This document shows positions 6,911 through 15,490 of a DNA stretch of 44,987 nucleotides, piece after piece (the stretch's first letter is position 1; the number at the start of each line of letters is the position of its first letter). Source of the DNA: Blautia sp. MSJ-9 (GTDB lineage: Bacteria > Bacillota > Clostridia > Lachnospirales > Lachnospiraceae); NCBI RefSeq assembly GCF_018919065.1, contig NZ_JAHLQG010000022.1, forward strand, positions 1-44,987, read 5' to 3'. The notes beneath the pieces are model-generated. The model had not been told where the DNA came from, ran no database searches, and saw only the letters and a program-made list of their open reading frames with translations. The position numbers and the translations under genes were made by a program.

Positions 6911-7769
6911 ACAGGATAGTGTGGATCTTCTGCATCCCTCAATGCTTCAGATCCAGTATCTTATGGAACTGGAAAAGGTGGGGAAAAAGCGTGGAAGTGT
7001 TACAATGATCGCAGACATCTGTGGGGTGAGTCATGGACCGGTCAGTCGTTTCTTTAAAGAGTGCATGGAGAGAGGATATCTGACGGAGAAATATGAGTTT
7101 ACTGCCGAGGGAACGCATGCCTTACTGATTTACAAGAAACTTCTGCGGGATGTGAAACTGTATCTGAAAGCAATGAATATTCCGGAAAAAGAGATTCCTG
7201 AGAAAATGCGGCAGTTGATTGAGAATGTAGATTATGATCTGCTCAGGAATATGATAAGGAATGGGAGGCAGACTGCAGAGCATATAGAGAAACAGGATAA
7301 GAGTCAGGAAGATGCCAGAGATAGTCAGCACAGCAGGGAGTCGAATGCATATTTTATTGAGAAAATATTGGAGAAAGGAAAGTTTCAGGTTGGGATTGCG
7401 GTTCATCAGATGAGCAGAAACAGTGAAACCAGGATTTCCATGGCTCATCAGGGATTTGAGCATCTTGCACTTATTCGAAATAATACACGCGGAAGCTGGC
7501 TGGAGCTGACAATCCGGGAGGTTAACGGACGATCCAGGATTGATGGAACCAAGATGTGGGGACATATTTCTTCTTTGAAATATGAGAAGCAGGGACAGCT
7601 TTATGAAGCGGTTATAAAGGACGGACATCTGAGAATTCCGCTCAGTGCCTGTCATTTTTTCCGTGGGAGGATGGGAAATGTAAAGGGCACAGTTCACATT
7701 ACTGTTGCCTGTAATATTGGAAACGCACATATGCCGGAGAGTACAGCAGTGCTGACATTCTGGATGTAG
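6903..7769 (+). CDS. DtxR-like regulator lacking metal ligands, with a C-terminal extension
   Basis: A 288-residue protein. Residues ~10-65 form a winged helix (GSVTMIADICGVSHGPVSRFFKECMERGYL). Residues ~66-120 follow the DtxR dimerisation pattern (FTAEGTHALLIYKKLLRDVKLYL), but the positions of the His and Cys-x-x-Glu-His ligands read Tyr and IENV. The metal site therefore looks lost. Residues ~140-288 are an uncharacterised extension with many beta-prone stretches. The ATG at 6903 overlaps the end of the upstream regulator (ATGAATAA) and has GGAGG 9 bases before it. A partnership with the upstream protein, as a heterodimer or as a second non-metal sensor, is inference from coupling and homology. 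Confidence 0.75.
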   Translation: MNKQDSVDLLHPSMLQIQYLMELEKVGKKRGSVTMIADICGVSHGPVSRFFKECMERGYLTEKYEFTAEGTHALLIYKKLLRDVKLYLKAMNIPEKEIPEKMRQLIENVDYDLLRNMIRNGRQTAEHIEKQDKSQEDARDSQHSRESNAYFIEKILEKGKFQVGIAVHQMSRNSETRISMAHQGFEHLALIRNNTRGSWLELTIREVNGRSRIDGTKMWGHISSLKYEKQGQLYEAVIKDGHLRIPLSACHFFRGRMGNVKGTVHITVACNIGNAHMPESTAVLTFWM

Positions 7770-7773
7770 GATT

Positions 7774-7806
7774 AAAGGTCGAAATGAAGAAAGTTCGGCC
7801 TTTTTA
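7774..7806 (+). terminator. Intrinsic terminator after the regulator pair
   Basis: AAAGGTCGAA pairs with TTCGGCCTTT and is followed by a T run, 5 bp after the regulator stop. It separates the regulator operon from the ybaN-like operon. Confidence 0.8.
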
Positions 7807-7891
7807 TTATGCACAATTATGACAAAAAGCTGATTTTACAGGTATTTCAGAAATTCATAAACCGTTCTCATAAGGAACGAAACTGCAAAAA

Positions 7892-7951
7892 TTAGTTGAC
7901 GCTAATCCAATAGTACTGATACAATGACCTGACGGTTAGCAATAGATAACC
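7892..7951 (+). promoter_or_regulatory. Promoter and two DtxR-box-like palindromes for the ybaN-ygbA-ABC operon
   Basis: TTGACG (7896-7901) and TACAAT (7920-7925) are 18 bp apart. TTAG-N6-CTAA at 7892-7905 places the -35 hexamer exactly inside its N6. A 19-bp reading from 7892 matches the DtxR consensus at about 13 positions. Downstream of the -10 lies GGTTA-N8-TAACC (7934-7951), containing TTAG-N6-ATAA. Together they predict repression of this operon by the upstream regulators. Confidence 0.6.
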
Positions 7952-7977
7952 AGATAGAGAAAAGGATGGAGAAAATT

Positions 7978-8373
7978 ATGAAACATACACTCAAAATCTT
8001 TTGGATGATACTGGGATTTTTGTGTCTTGGGCTTGGAACGGTGGGGATTGTACTGCCAATCCTGCCCACGGTTCCATTTTATATGGCAACGTTATTCTTT
8101 TTTGCCAATAGTTCAGAGAAGCTTCATTCATGGTTTCTTGGAACAAATTTATATAGGAAACATCTTGACAGTTTTGTGCAGAAAAGAGCCATGACCATGG
8201 GAACAAAACTCCGCATCATGGGAACGGTAACTGTAATCATGGGCATAGGATTTTTATGTATGAAAAATGTGCCGATTGGCAGAATCTGTCTGATCGTGGT
8301 CTGGATCTGCCATGTATTGTATTTTTTCTTGAGAGTAAAAACAGAAAAAGAAATACTGGAAGGTGCAGAATAA
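7978..8373 (+). CDS. YbaN-like (DUF454) inner-membrane protein
   Basis: A 131-residue membrane protein of the YbaN/DUF454 family. It has a first helix ([36 protein letters not shown]), the family motif LPILPTVPF, then [13 protein letters not shown] and two more helices near the C-terminus. Family function is unknown; members often sit in iron- or haem-related loci (background knowledge, not proven here). The ATG at 7978 has GGAG 7 bases before it and is preferred over an in-frame ATG at 7966. It is the first gene of the operon under the DtxR-like boxes. Confidence 0.85.
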   Translation: MKHTLKIFWMILGFLCLGLGTVGIVLPILPTVPFYMATLFFFANSSEKLHSWFLGTNLYRKHLDSFVQKRAMTMGTKLRIMGTVTVIMGIGFLCMKNVPIGRICLIVVWICHVLYFFLRVKTEKEILEGAE

Positions 8374-8374
8374 C

Positions 8375-8734
8375 ATGAACAAAGTGGAAAAGAAACGTCA
8401 GAGAGAGCAGCACGTTGTGGAAGAAATGATCCAACTGTACTGCCGGAAAAATCATTCCAAAGAAGAACGTCAGGGCAGACAGATGTGCCCTGCCTGTCAG
8501 GAACTCTCTGATTACGCAAAGCTCAGAAGCCAGAAATGTCCATTTATGGAGCAGAAGACATTCTGCGCAAACTGTAAGGTACACTGCTATAAACCTGAGA
8601 AAAGAGAACAGATCCGCCAGGTAATGCGATTCTCAGGACCGAGGATAATCATGTATCATCCGATTCTTGCAGTCTGGCATCTGATATGCAGCAAAAAAGA
8701 GAAGCGTAGACAGAAAGAAGATGCAGGAAAGTAA
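8375..8734 (+). CDS. YgbA-like protein (nitrous oxide-stimulated promoter family)
   Basis: A 119-residue soluble protein with conserved cysteines: MCPACQELSDYAKLRSQKCPFMEQKTFCANCKVHCYKPEKREQIR. This matches the YgbA family, named after an NO-responsive E. coli gene linked by others to nitrosative stress and iron limitation. The Cys pattern could bind a metal. A terminal PRIIMYHPILAVWHL segment is also typical. It starts 1 bp after the YbaN-like stop. A GTG at 8363 is an alternative start. Its place between YbaN and the ABC transporter points to a shared metal- or NO-related task. Confidence 0.85.
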   Translation: MNKVEKKRQREQHVVEEMIQLYCRKNHSKEERQGRQMCPACQELSDYAKLRSQKCPFMEQKTFCANCKVHCYKPEKREQIRQVMRFSGPRIIMYHPILAVWHLICSKKEKRRQKEDAGK

Positions 8735-8778
8735 CATAAGCAATTAACTCAAAAGGGGCATAAAAAGGTAAAAAACTT

Positions 8779-10521
8779 ATGATAAAAACAAGACTGGTGG
8801 GACTGTTATCCCATGCAAAAAAGTATATTGTGTATACAATCCTGTGGCAGTGGGCAGCACTTCTGTCACAGGTGCTGGCAGTTTTATCAATCACAGATTT
8901 ACTGGAAAAAGTCGTATATCAGAATGTGACAACAGCAGCGGTTGAGCGAACAATCATTACGCTGATTTTTGTAGTGATCGTCCGGTTTGTCTGTGAGCGG
9001 ATGGGGGCGAGATCATCCTATCTGGCATGCGTGGATGTGAAGCGTATCCTGCGCGAAAAAATTTATGAAAAGATGCTGAAACTTGGGGCATCTTACAATG
9101 AACAGGTATCTTCTTCAGAAGTAGTTCAGGTATCAACAGAAGGTGTAGAGCAGCTGGAAACTTATTTCGGAAAATACCTTCCCCAGTTATTTTACAGTCT
9201 GATCGCACCGGTGACACTGTTTGTCATTCTCAGCAGAGTAAGCCTGAAAGCCAGTGTGATTCTTCTGATCTGTGTACCGCTGATTCCGGTTTCCATTGTA
9301 GCAGTACAGAAAATCGCGAAAAAGTTATTGGATAAATACTGGAGCATTTATACAGGTCTTGGAGATTCTTTTCTGGAAAATCTGCAGGGACTGACAACTC
9401 TGAAAATTTATCAGGCAGATCAGCAGAAGGCAGATGAGATGGACATGGAATCCCAGAACTTCCGCAGAATTACCATGAAAGTGCTGACCATGCAGCTGAA
9501 TTCTACCAGCGTGATGGACATTGTGGCATATGGCGGCGCAGCAATTGGTATGGCAGTGGCAGTATCTGAATTTCTGAAAGGAAATATCAGCATTTCCGGA
9601 ACTTTATGTATAGTTCTTCTGGCAAGTGAATTTTTTCTGCCATTAAGACTTTTGGGATCTTTTTTCCATATTGCGATGAATGGTATGGCAGCAAGTGACA
9701 AGATTTTTAAAATATTAGATTTACCGGAACCACAGACAGGAGAGAAGATTTTGCCTGATGGATCATTGGATATCTCCTTTAAGAATGTACATTTCGCATA
9801 TGAAGAAGACAGAGAGATTTTAAAAGGAATCGATCTGTACCTTCCGGCGGGAAGCTTTGTGTCTCTGGTAGGAGAATCCGGATGCGGAAAGAGTACGATC
9901 GCAGGGATCATTTCTGCAAAGAACAGAGGATTTACCGGAGAGATTACCATTGGCGGTGTGCCGCTTTCCAAGGTGAAGGAAACGAATCTGATGAGACATG
10001 TGGTACTGGTCCGCCATAACAGTTATCTGTTTAAAGGAACTGTAGAGGAGAATCTTCGCATGGCAAAACCGGATGCAACAGAAGCGGAAATGAAGGAAGT
10101 TCTTGAGAAGGTAAATCTTCTGGGATTTCTGCAGACCCAGGACGGACTGCAGACAAAACTTCTGGAAAAAGCCGGCAACCTGTCCGGCGGGCAATGCCAG
10201 AGATTGGCGATTGCCAGAGCATTACTGAAAGACTCGGCAGTATATATTTTTGATGAGGCTGCTTCCAATATTGATGTGGAGAGTGAAGAACTGATCATGG
10301 AGGTGATCCACCAACTTGCAAGAACAAAGACAGTACTTCTGATCTCACATCGACTGGCAAATGTGGTAAATTCCGACCAGATTTATTTCCTGAAAGACGG
10401 GGAAATAAAAGAAAGTGGAAAACATGAAGAGCTGATGCAATTGAATGGTGAATACAGACATCTGTATGACAACCAGATGGCATTGGAGAACTATGGAAAG
10501 GAGGAACCTTTGGATGTCTGA
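8779..10521 (+). CDS. ABC transporter, fused membrane and ATPase domains, subunit 1
   Basis: A 580-residue exporter-fold half-transporter. A six-helix type-1 membrane domain (~1-310) precedes an ATPase domain with Walker A GESGCGKST, signature LSGGQCQRLAIARALL, Walker B VYIFDEAASNID and H-loop ISHRL. It overlaps the next half-transporter by 8 bp, so the two almost certainly form a heterodimer. Exporter-fold heterodimers include siderophore importers (IrtAB, YbtPQ) as well as exporters. The DtxR-like boxes and neighbours favour an iron-linked substrate, which is inference. The gene follows the YgbA-like gene by 44 bp. Confidence 0.92.
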   Translation: MIKTRLVGLLSHAKKYIVYTILWQWAALLSQVLAVLSITDLLEKVVYQNVTTAAVERTIITLIFVVIVRFVCERMGARSSYLACVDVKRILREKIYEKMLKLGASYNEQVSSSEVVQVSTEGVEQLETYFGKYLPQLFYSLIAPVTLFVILSRVSLKASVILLICVPLIPVSIVAVQKIAKKLLDKYWSIYTGLGDSFLENLQGLTTLKIYQADQQKADEMDMESQNFRRITMKVLTMQLNSTSVMDIVAYGGAAIGMAVAVSEFLKGNISISGTLCIVLLASEFFLPLRLLGSFFHIAMNGMAASDKIFKILDLPEPQTGEKILPDGSLDISFKNVHFAYEEDREILKGIDLYLPAGSFVSLVGESGCGKSTIAGIISAKNRGFTGEITIGGVPLSKVKETNLMRHVVLVRHNSYLFKGTVEENLRMAKPDATEAEMKEVLEKVNLLGFLQTQDGLQTKLLEKAGNLSGGQCQRLAIARALLKDSAVYIFDEAASNIDVESEELIMEVIHQLARTKTVLLISHRLANVVNSDQIYFLKDGEIKESGKHEELMQLNGEYRHLYDNQMALENYGKEEPLDV

Positions 10522-12379
10522 TACGAATAAAAAAAATATGCCGAAAAGTACAGTACAAAAGAAGATGGTGAATGAGAGCACAGCATCATATGGAGCGGCT
10601 GCAACGAAAAAACGCAGAAGTGCTATCTCAATTATGGGAAGTCTGATCGGTCTGGTGAAACCATTGCTTCATATCATGCTGGCAGCAATCATCCTGGGAA
10701 CAGCCGGATATCTCTGTGCTATTTTTCTGACTATTCTTGCAGGACAGGTAATTGTACATGGGCTTATAGCCGGAGGTACAGGAAGTGTAAAAACAATCAT
10801 AACTGTAATGATCATCATAGCAGTTCTCCGCGGAATCCTGCATTATGCAGAACAATACTGCAATCATTTTATTGCATTTAAACTTCTGGCGATCATCCGT
10901 TACAAAGTATTTGCAGCACTGCGAAAACTCTGTCCTGCGAAGCTGGAAGGCCGGGACAAGGGAAACCTGATCTCTATCATTACAACAGATATCGAACTTC
11001 TGGAAGTGTTTTATGCACACACAATATCACCGATTGCCATTGCAACCCTGACTTCTCTGATCATGGTGATATTTATCGGAAGATATCACTGGCTGACAGG
11101 ACTTCTGGCGCTGGCCGCTTATATGATCGTGGGAATCGTGATCCCTATGTGGAACGGCAGACGTGGAAGCCAGATGGGAATGGAATTCCGTACAAATTTC
11201 GGGGAACTGAACAGCTTTGTATTAGATTCCCTTCGTGGCCTGGATGAAACAATCCAGTACGATCAGGGGGAGAAACGAAAAGAACAAATGTCTGAGCGCT
11301 CCAGGAGTCTTGCGGGAATGCAGGAGAAATTAAGTAAAATGGAAGGTGCTCAGAGATCATTTACCAATCTGGTGATTCTGCTGGCATCCTTTGGAATGCT
11401 GGCACTGACTGTATGGCTTTATGGAAAAGGAGAGATCGGATTCGAGGGAATCCTGACCTGTACCATTGCAATGATGGGATCATTTGGACCGGTGGTATCG
11501 TTATCCAGTCTGTCCAATAACCTGAATCAGACACTGGCCAGTGGGGAAAGAGTTCTGTCTTTACTGGAAGAAACACCGATGGTGGAAGAAATTTCGGAAG
11601 ATATGCATATAAAAATGACATCCGAAAATATGTCTGCTATTTCGAATGAGACAGATGATATTACCAAAAATGAAAAAAACATTTTAAGTGGTATTTCTGC
11701 AGGTGGAGAAATGTGCAGAGGAAATGCATTTTCAGGTGCGGAAGCAAATAATGTTACCTTTGCCTATGAAAATGAAACAATCTTGGATGATTATTCACTG
11801 AAACTGGAGCCAGGCAAGATCACCGGTATCCACGGAGCCAGTGGTTCCGGCAAGTCTACACTCCTGAAACTGCTCATGCGTTTCTGGGATGTAAACGAGG
11901 GAAGTGTATCTGTAGACGGCGAAGATGTGAGAAAAATCCCAACCAGACATTTGCGAGACATGGAAAGCTACGTGACACAGGAAACTCATCTGTTCCACGA
12001 TTCCATTGCCAATAACATTGCAGTTGGCAGCCCGGGAGCTTCCAGAGAGGCAATCATCGAAGCAGCAAAGAAAGCTTCTATTCACGACTTTATAATGAAA
12101 CTTCCGAAAGGCTACGACACAGAAGTTGGCGAATTGGGTGATACCTTATCCGGCGGCGAGAAACAGAGAATCGGAATCGCGAGAGCATTCTTGCACGACA
12201 GTCCGCTGATACTTATGGATGAGCCAACCTCAAATCTGGATTCCCTGAATGAAGGAATCATTCTGAAATCCCTGAGGGAAGCCGCAGAGAAAAAGACAAT
12301 AGTACTTGTATCACACAGAAAATCTACTATGAATATCGTTGATACCGTATTCGAAATGAAAGATGGCAGGATTTCATGA
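10514..12379 (+). CDS. ABC transporter, fused membrane and ATPase domains, subunit 2
   Basis: A 621-residue half-transporter. A basic N-terminus of ~35 residues is followed by six membrane helices (~40-330). A poorly conserved polar linker (~365-420, rich in Asn, Ser and Glu) leads to an ATPase domain with Walker A GASGSGKST, signature LSGGEKQRIGIARAFL, Walker B LILMDEPTSNLD and VSHR. Both nucleotide sites of the pair appear intact. The ATG at 10514 follows AAAGGAGG and lies inside the end of subunit 1. The longer upstream frame is rejected for lack of a ribosome binding site. It is the last gene of the operon. Confidence 0.92.
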   Translation: MSDTNKKNMPKSTVQKKMVNESTASYGAAATKKRRSAISIMGSLIGLVKPLLHIMLAAIILGTAGYLCAIFLTILAGQVIVHGLIAGGTGSVKTIITVMIIIAVLRGILHYAEQYCNHFIAFKLLAIIRYKVFAALRKLCPAKLEGRDKGNLISIITTDIELLEVFYAHTISPIAIATLTSLIMVIFIGRYHWLTGLLALAAYMIVGIVIPMWNGRRGSQMGMEFRTNFGELNSFVLDSLRGLDETIQYDQGEKRKEQMSERSRSLAGMQEKLSKMEGAQRSFTNLVILLASFGMLALTVWLYGKGEIGFEGILTCTIAMMGSFGPVVSLSSLSNNLNQTLASGERVLSLLEETPMVEEISEDMHIKMTSENMSAISNETDDITKNEKNILSGISAGGEMCRGNAFSGAEANNVTFAYENETILDDYSLKLEPGKITGIHGASGSGKSTLLKLLMRFWDVNEGSVSVDGEDVRKIPTRHLRDMESYVTQETHLFHDSIANNIAVGSPGASREAIIEAAKKASIHDFIMKLPKGYDTEVGELGDTLSGGEKQRIGIARAFLHDSPLILMDEPTSNLDSLNEGIILKSLREAAEKKTIVLVSHRKSTMNIVDTVFEMKDGRIS

Positions 12380-12443
12380 GCCTGATATCAGAACTTAGAA
12401 GAGAATAGATGAATAAGTAGCGAAGCGGAGATGATTTTGTCCG

Positions 12444-13181
12444 CTAAAATCCCTTCAGTGCACATGGTCCCAAAGAACATTGCGGGCATCCCTGCTGCCA
12501 GTCATGGATATTTTTGCCTTCAAGATAGGCAGCGCATCTTTTCTTGTCTATAGTTCCATCTGGAGAAATGGCACCGGATGGACAGTTCATAATGCATGCT
12601 TTACATTTTCCATTCTGATGAAACAGGCAGTACTGATGATCCGTACGTCTGGTAGGAGTAATATACGCATCCGTGACAAGACTGTTCATTCTGCCCAGAC
12701 AGCCTCTCTTGGTGATTAGCAGATGATTCAGACCAAAAGTCCCGATCCCTGCGATTACGGCGTTAGATTTATGCCCCCACCGTGCAGTTTTTGATACATG
12801 GTCAAAATTTTCAGTAGGTGGTTCAGTGACACTATGGTAGCCTTTCATTTCAAGAAGATTCTGAACCTGGCGCATGATATGATCCAGCAGTTCATTGGTA
12901 TGCATATAAGCATCAGACCAGACGCTGGAGGTTTTGCATTCGCCTTTGATATCTTTATAAATAACCTCTGAATAGGGCAGAAACAGTACAAGTACAGTCT
13001 GCGCTCCATCCAGCATATCTTTTGGGTGAATCTGGGGATTTCCGATCAGTTCATCTAACTGATCATAAAGAGGATCAGATGCACTGGCAAATCCGATCAC
13101 CGGTTCGCGGTAATAGGCGGATTTCGGATGATTTTTAACCATTACACAGATCAATTCCCGTATTTCTTCCTCTAATGTCAT
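12444..13181 (-). CDS. Double 4Fe-4S cluster protein, epoxyqueuosine-reductase-like C-terminus
   Basis: A 245-residue protein. The C-terminal half carries two cysteine sets: C185/C193/C196/C200 (CKACIMNCPSGAI) and C216/C232/C235/C240 (GCPQCSLGPCA), as in the QueG/reductive-dehalogenase type of 8Fe ferredoxin domain. The stretch RWGHKSNAVIAGIGTFGLNHLL resembles the cobalamin-side region of QueG-like proteins, but the protein is shorter than QueG (~380 residues). The substrate is unknown, and I would not call it QueG. AAGGAAG precedes the ATG. It is transcribed divergently from the 3-hydroxyacyl-CoA dehydrogenase-like gene. Confidence 0.8.
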   Translation of the reverse strand: MTLEEEIRELICVMVKNHPKSAYYREPVIGFASASDPLYDQLDELIGNPQIHPKDMLDGAQTVLVLFLPYSEVIYKDIKGECKTSSVWSDAYMHTNELLDHIMRQVQNLLEMKGYHSVTEPPTENFDHVSKTARWGHKSNAVIAGIGTFGLNHLLITKRGCLGRMNSLVTDAYITPTRRTDHQYCLFHQNGKCKACIMNCPSGAISPDGTIDKKRCAAYLEGKNIHDWQQGCPQCSLGPCALKGF

Positions 13182-13246
13182 GGGATCACTTCCTTAAAAT
13201 AAATATGAATCTATTATATAATCTGTTCTTATGATAGAGTCAAGGG

Positions 13247-13292
13247 AAAATCGGACTTTGCATCTGTACAAAAAATCGGACTTTTAATCCGA
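13247..13292. repeat. Repeated TCGGA motif in the divergent promoter region
   Basis: A 13-bp direct repeat, AAAATCGGACTTT, occurs at 13247-13259 and 13272-13284, 25 bp apart. The second copy is part of the inverted repeat TCGGA-N7-TCCGA (13276-13292). The region lies between two divergent genes and could bind a regulator. A TTGACT at 13344 may be the -35 of the downstream gene, but its -10 is weak. Confidence 0.5.
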
Positions 13293-13439
13293 AAAACCAG
13301 AATTATGTACAAAATCAGAGCAAAAAAACTGTTAAAATCAGGGTTGACTCTCATTTAGAGATAAGGTTTATCTTGTATGCAAACAAAATTCCGCCGACAT
13401 ATATGGAGGAAAAACAAGAACAGATCAGGAGGCAGACCG

Positions 13440-14387
13440 ATGAAAAAAACAATAAAGAAAGTAGTTGTAGCAGGTGGTGGACTCATGGGAGCTGGAATCA
13501 GCCTGATGTTTCCAGAGTATGGGATTGAGACAGTCCTTTACAGTGTAGCAGAGAAAGATTTTGATAAAGCGGGAAAAGTAATCGATAAAAGTCTGGCAGC
13601 ACTGGTTGAAAATGGACGTCTGACCAGCCAGACCGCAGATGAGATAAAAGAAAAAATCCAGTTTACAGTAGATAAAAAATGTTTTGAAGATGCAGATTTG
13701 GTCATTGAAGCAATCCCGGAGATTATGGATCTGAAAAAGAATTTCTATGAGGAAATATCAGAACTTGTACCGGAAGATACGATCCTGACAAGCAATACTT
13801 CTGCAATTTCAATAAACCAGCTCAGCGAATTCATAAAATTCCCGGAAAGATTCTGCGGAACCCATTTCCTGAACCCACCGCATATCATTCCACTGGTAGA
13901 GATCACAAAAGGGGATAAAACAGATCAGACAGTATGTGAAACTCTTTACACTCTTTTCAAAGATATGGGAAAAGAACCTGTACTTCTGAAAAAAGATGTA
14001 AAAGGCTTCCTGTCCAACAGACTTCAGTTTGCACTGCTTCGTGAAGCAACCTATCTGGTAGAACAGGGTGTGGCAGATCCGGAAGACATCGACCGTACCA
14101 TCAAGTATGGAAATGGTCTGCGTTACACCTGCTCCGGTCCATTTAAGATTGCAGATCTTGGTGGTCTGTCTGTATTTAATTCTGTAGCAAAATATCTGTA
14201 TTCAGATCTTTCTGATGAAAAGAGCGAAAATCATCTCCTGGATGAACTGGTAGAAGAAGGAAATAACGGAATCTCCACAGGAAAAGGCTTCTATGAATAC
14301 CAGGAATCAGACCTTGTCAATGAAGAAAAGACAAGAGATGCTATGATCCTTGGCATTCTGAAAACCGAAAAAGAATTACTGGCATAA
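13440..14387 (+). CDS. 3-hydroxyacyl-CoA dehydrogenase family protein
   Basis: A 315-residue NAD-dependent dehydrogenase. It has a Rossmann N-terminus (VVVAGGGLMGAGIS), the catalytic His in FCGTHFLNPPHIIPLVEI, NTSAISINQL, and a C-terminal dimerisation domain (KDVKGFLSNRLQFALLREA). The family oxidises 3-hydroxy groups on acyl-CoAs; members also act on other 3-hydroxy acids such as carnitine or gulonate. No thiolase or crotonase lies nearby, and the neighbours suggest amine catabolism, so the substrate is open. The ATG follows AGGAGG; an in-frame ATG at 13377 lacks one. Confidence 0.85.
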   Translation: MKKTIKKVVVAGGGLMGAGISLMFPEYGIETVLYSVAEKDFDKAGKVIDKSLAALVENGRLTSQTADEIKEKIQFTVDKKCFEDADLVIEAIPEIMDLKKNFYEEISELVPEDTILTSNTSAISINQLSEFIKFPERFCGTHFLNPPHIIPLVEITKGDKTDQTVCETLYTLFKDMGKEPVLLKKDVKGFLSNRLQFALLREATYLVEQGVADPEDIDRTIKYGNGLRYTCSGPFKIADLGGLSVFNSVAKYLYSDLSDEKSENHLLDELVEEGNNGISTGKGFYEYQESDLVNEEKTRDAMILGILKTEKELLA

Positions 14388-14422
14388 ACGGGAGAAGTTG
14401 ACCTAAAAATCTGGAAAGTTTA

Positions 14423-15178
14423 TTATGTACGCAGTTTACGCAAAAGTTCCCAGCGTGACCGTACCTCCAGTTTGCGGAAAAGATTCTGCAGATGTTTATT
14501 TAAAGTGGTTTCTTTAATATGCAGAGTCTCCGCAATTTCTTCATTGTCCTGAAAATTCAGAAGACATTTCAGTATTTCGGTTTCTTTGGCAGTCAGATGA
14601 TATTCTGACAACTGGGCCAGCCCGGATATTCCTGCCGGATTTTCAGAAGATTTTTCAAAAATCATCCGATGCAGTACCGGATTCAGATGCATGGCAACTG
14701 CACGCAGATAAAACATATCATCGGATACGAAAGTCCCATTTGGCCGTGTCCGGAAAAGAGTCAGAACACCGAGGAACTTCTGCTGAAAAACAATCGTATA
14801 CTGCAGACTGTCGTAAATGTTATACTTGCGATAACACTTGAGATAAAGAGGAGAATTCAGACGATGTTCCTCGTCCAGCACTGCACTTTCCCGGATCAGC
14901 TGGGATTCTTTTCCATGAAGGATCCACAGGAGTTCATCCTCACCTGCAAATTGTGTATATTGAAGTTCTGCTTTCTGAAAAGAAGAAGGAAAGCAGATCG
15001 GATTTCCAAGAGAAAAAGGATTATCAGCAGTCTCATCATGGAGAAACAGACTGGCGTATTCAAAAGGTACGATCATTTTCAGTCTCTGAAAGAAAAACGC
15101 ATCTATATCAGAAACATTTTTCCACAGATATATTTCATAAATCAGGTCATTGATCATCAAAAATTTATTCTTTTCCAT
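14423..15178 (-). CDS. LuxR-type transcriptional regulator with a GAF-like sensor domain
   Basis: About 251 residues. The N-terminal ~170 residues look like a GAF/PAS-type ligand domain (FEYASLFLHDETADNPF, QYTIVFQQKFLGVLTLFR). The C-terminus is a LuxR/GerE helix-turn-helix (HLTAKETEILKCLLNFQDNEEIAETLHIKETTLNKHLQNLFRKL). It has no phosphoacceptor receiver domain. It is divergent from the PatA-like gene and is the natural candidate to control the amine-catabolic genes; the ligand is unknown. The start is uncertain, since 15178 (MEKNKF) and 15187 (MIIMEKN) both have weak ribosome binding sites. Confidence 0.82.
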   Translation of the reverse strand: MEKNKFLMINDLIYEIYLWKNVSDIDAFFFQRLKMIVPFEYASLFLHDETADNPFSLGNPICFPSSFQKAELQYTQFAGEDELLWILHGKESQLIRESAVLDEEHRLNSPLYLKCYRKYNIYDSLQYTIVFQQKFLGVLTLFRTRPNGTFVSDDMFYLRAVAMHLNPVLHRMIFEKSSENPAGISGLAQLSEYHLTAKETEILKCLLNFQDNEEIAETLHIKETTLNKHLQNLFRKLEVRSRWELLRKLRT

Positions 15179-15346
15179 AATTATCATTCCATAAGATTTA
15201 AAATAGTTTAACCGAATCAAATAAGTTCCATGCTCTAAGAAGTGGGGGAGTATTTATGTAAATAATTACAATTATTTTATCATCAGAACTACTCAAAAAC
15301 AAGTAGACATACTTAAAAATAACCGGAAAATAGAAAAAAGTAACCA

Positions 15347-15376
15347 TTGCACACACCCTGCAGGAAATGGTATCAT
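15347..15376 (+). promoter_or_regulatory. Probable promoter of the PatA-like gene
   Basis: TTGCAC (15347-15352) and TATCAT (15371-15376) are 18 bp apart in the divergent region. They would give a ~165-nt leader that contains the terminator at 15453. Confidence 0.45.
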
Positions 15377-15452
15377 AAATCCAAGTTAAAAAACAAAACA
15401 CCTACCGAAAAGAAAAGGTCAGGTAAAATAGAAATATTGATTATGATACAAA

Positions 15453-15490
15453 GGCGTATCTGGAATATATCTCCAGATGCGCCATTTTTT
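15453..15490 (+). terminator. Terminator hairpin inside the leader of the PatA-like gene
   Basis: GGCGTATCTGG pairs with CCAGATGCGCC and is followed by ATTTTTT. It lies ~56 bp before the aminotransferase start. No gene on this strand ends upstream, so it most likely acts as an attenuator. A small CCGGT-GTG-ACCGG hairpin (15517-15529) sits between it and the GAGGAGG site. Confidence 0.75.

Noticed and set aside
7122..7814. Long open frame on the minus strand (230 codons)
   Set aside because: It is antisense to the second DtxR-like regulator, with no family pattern and no ribosome binding site.
8779..12379. CydDC glutathione/cysteine exporter
   Set aside because: The tandem ABC layout is similar, but no cytochrome bd genes are nearby, and the neighbours and DtxR-like boxes suggest a metal-linked role.
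12444..13181. Epoxyqueuosine reductase (QueG)
   Set aside because: The cluster motifs are similar, but the protein is ~130 residues shorter and lacks clear QueG N-terminal blocks, so I kept a neutral name.
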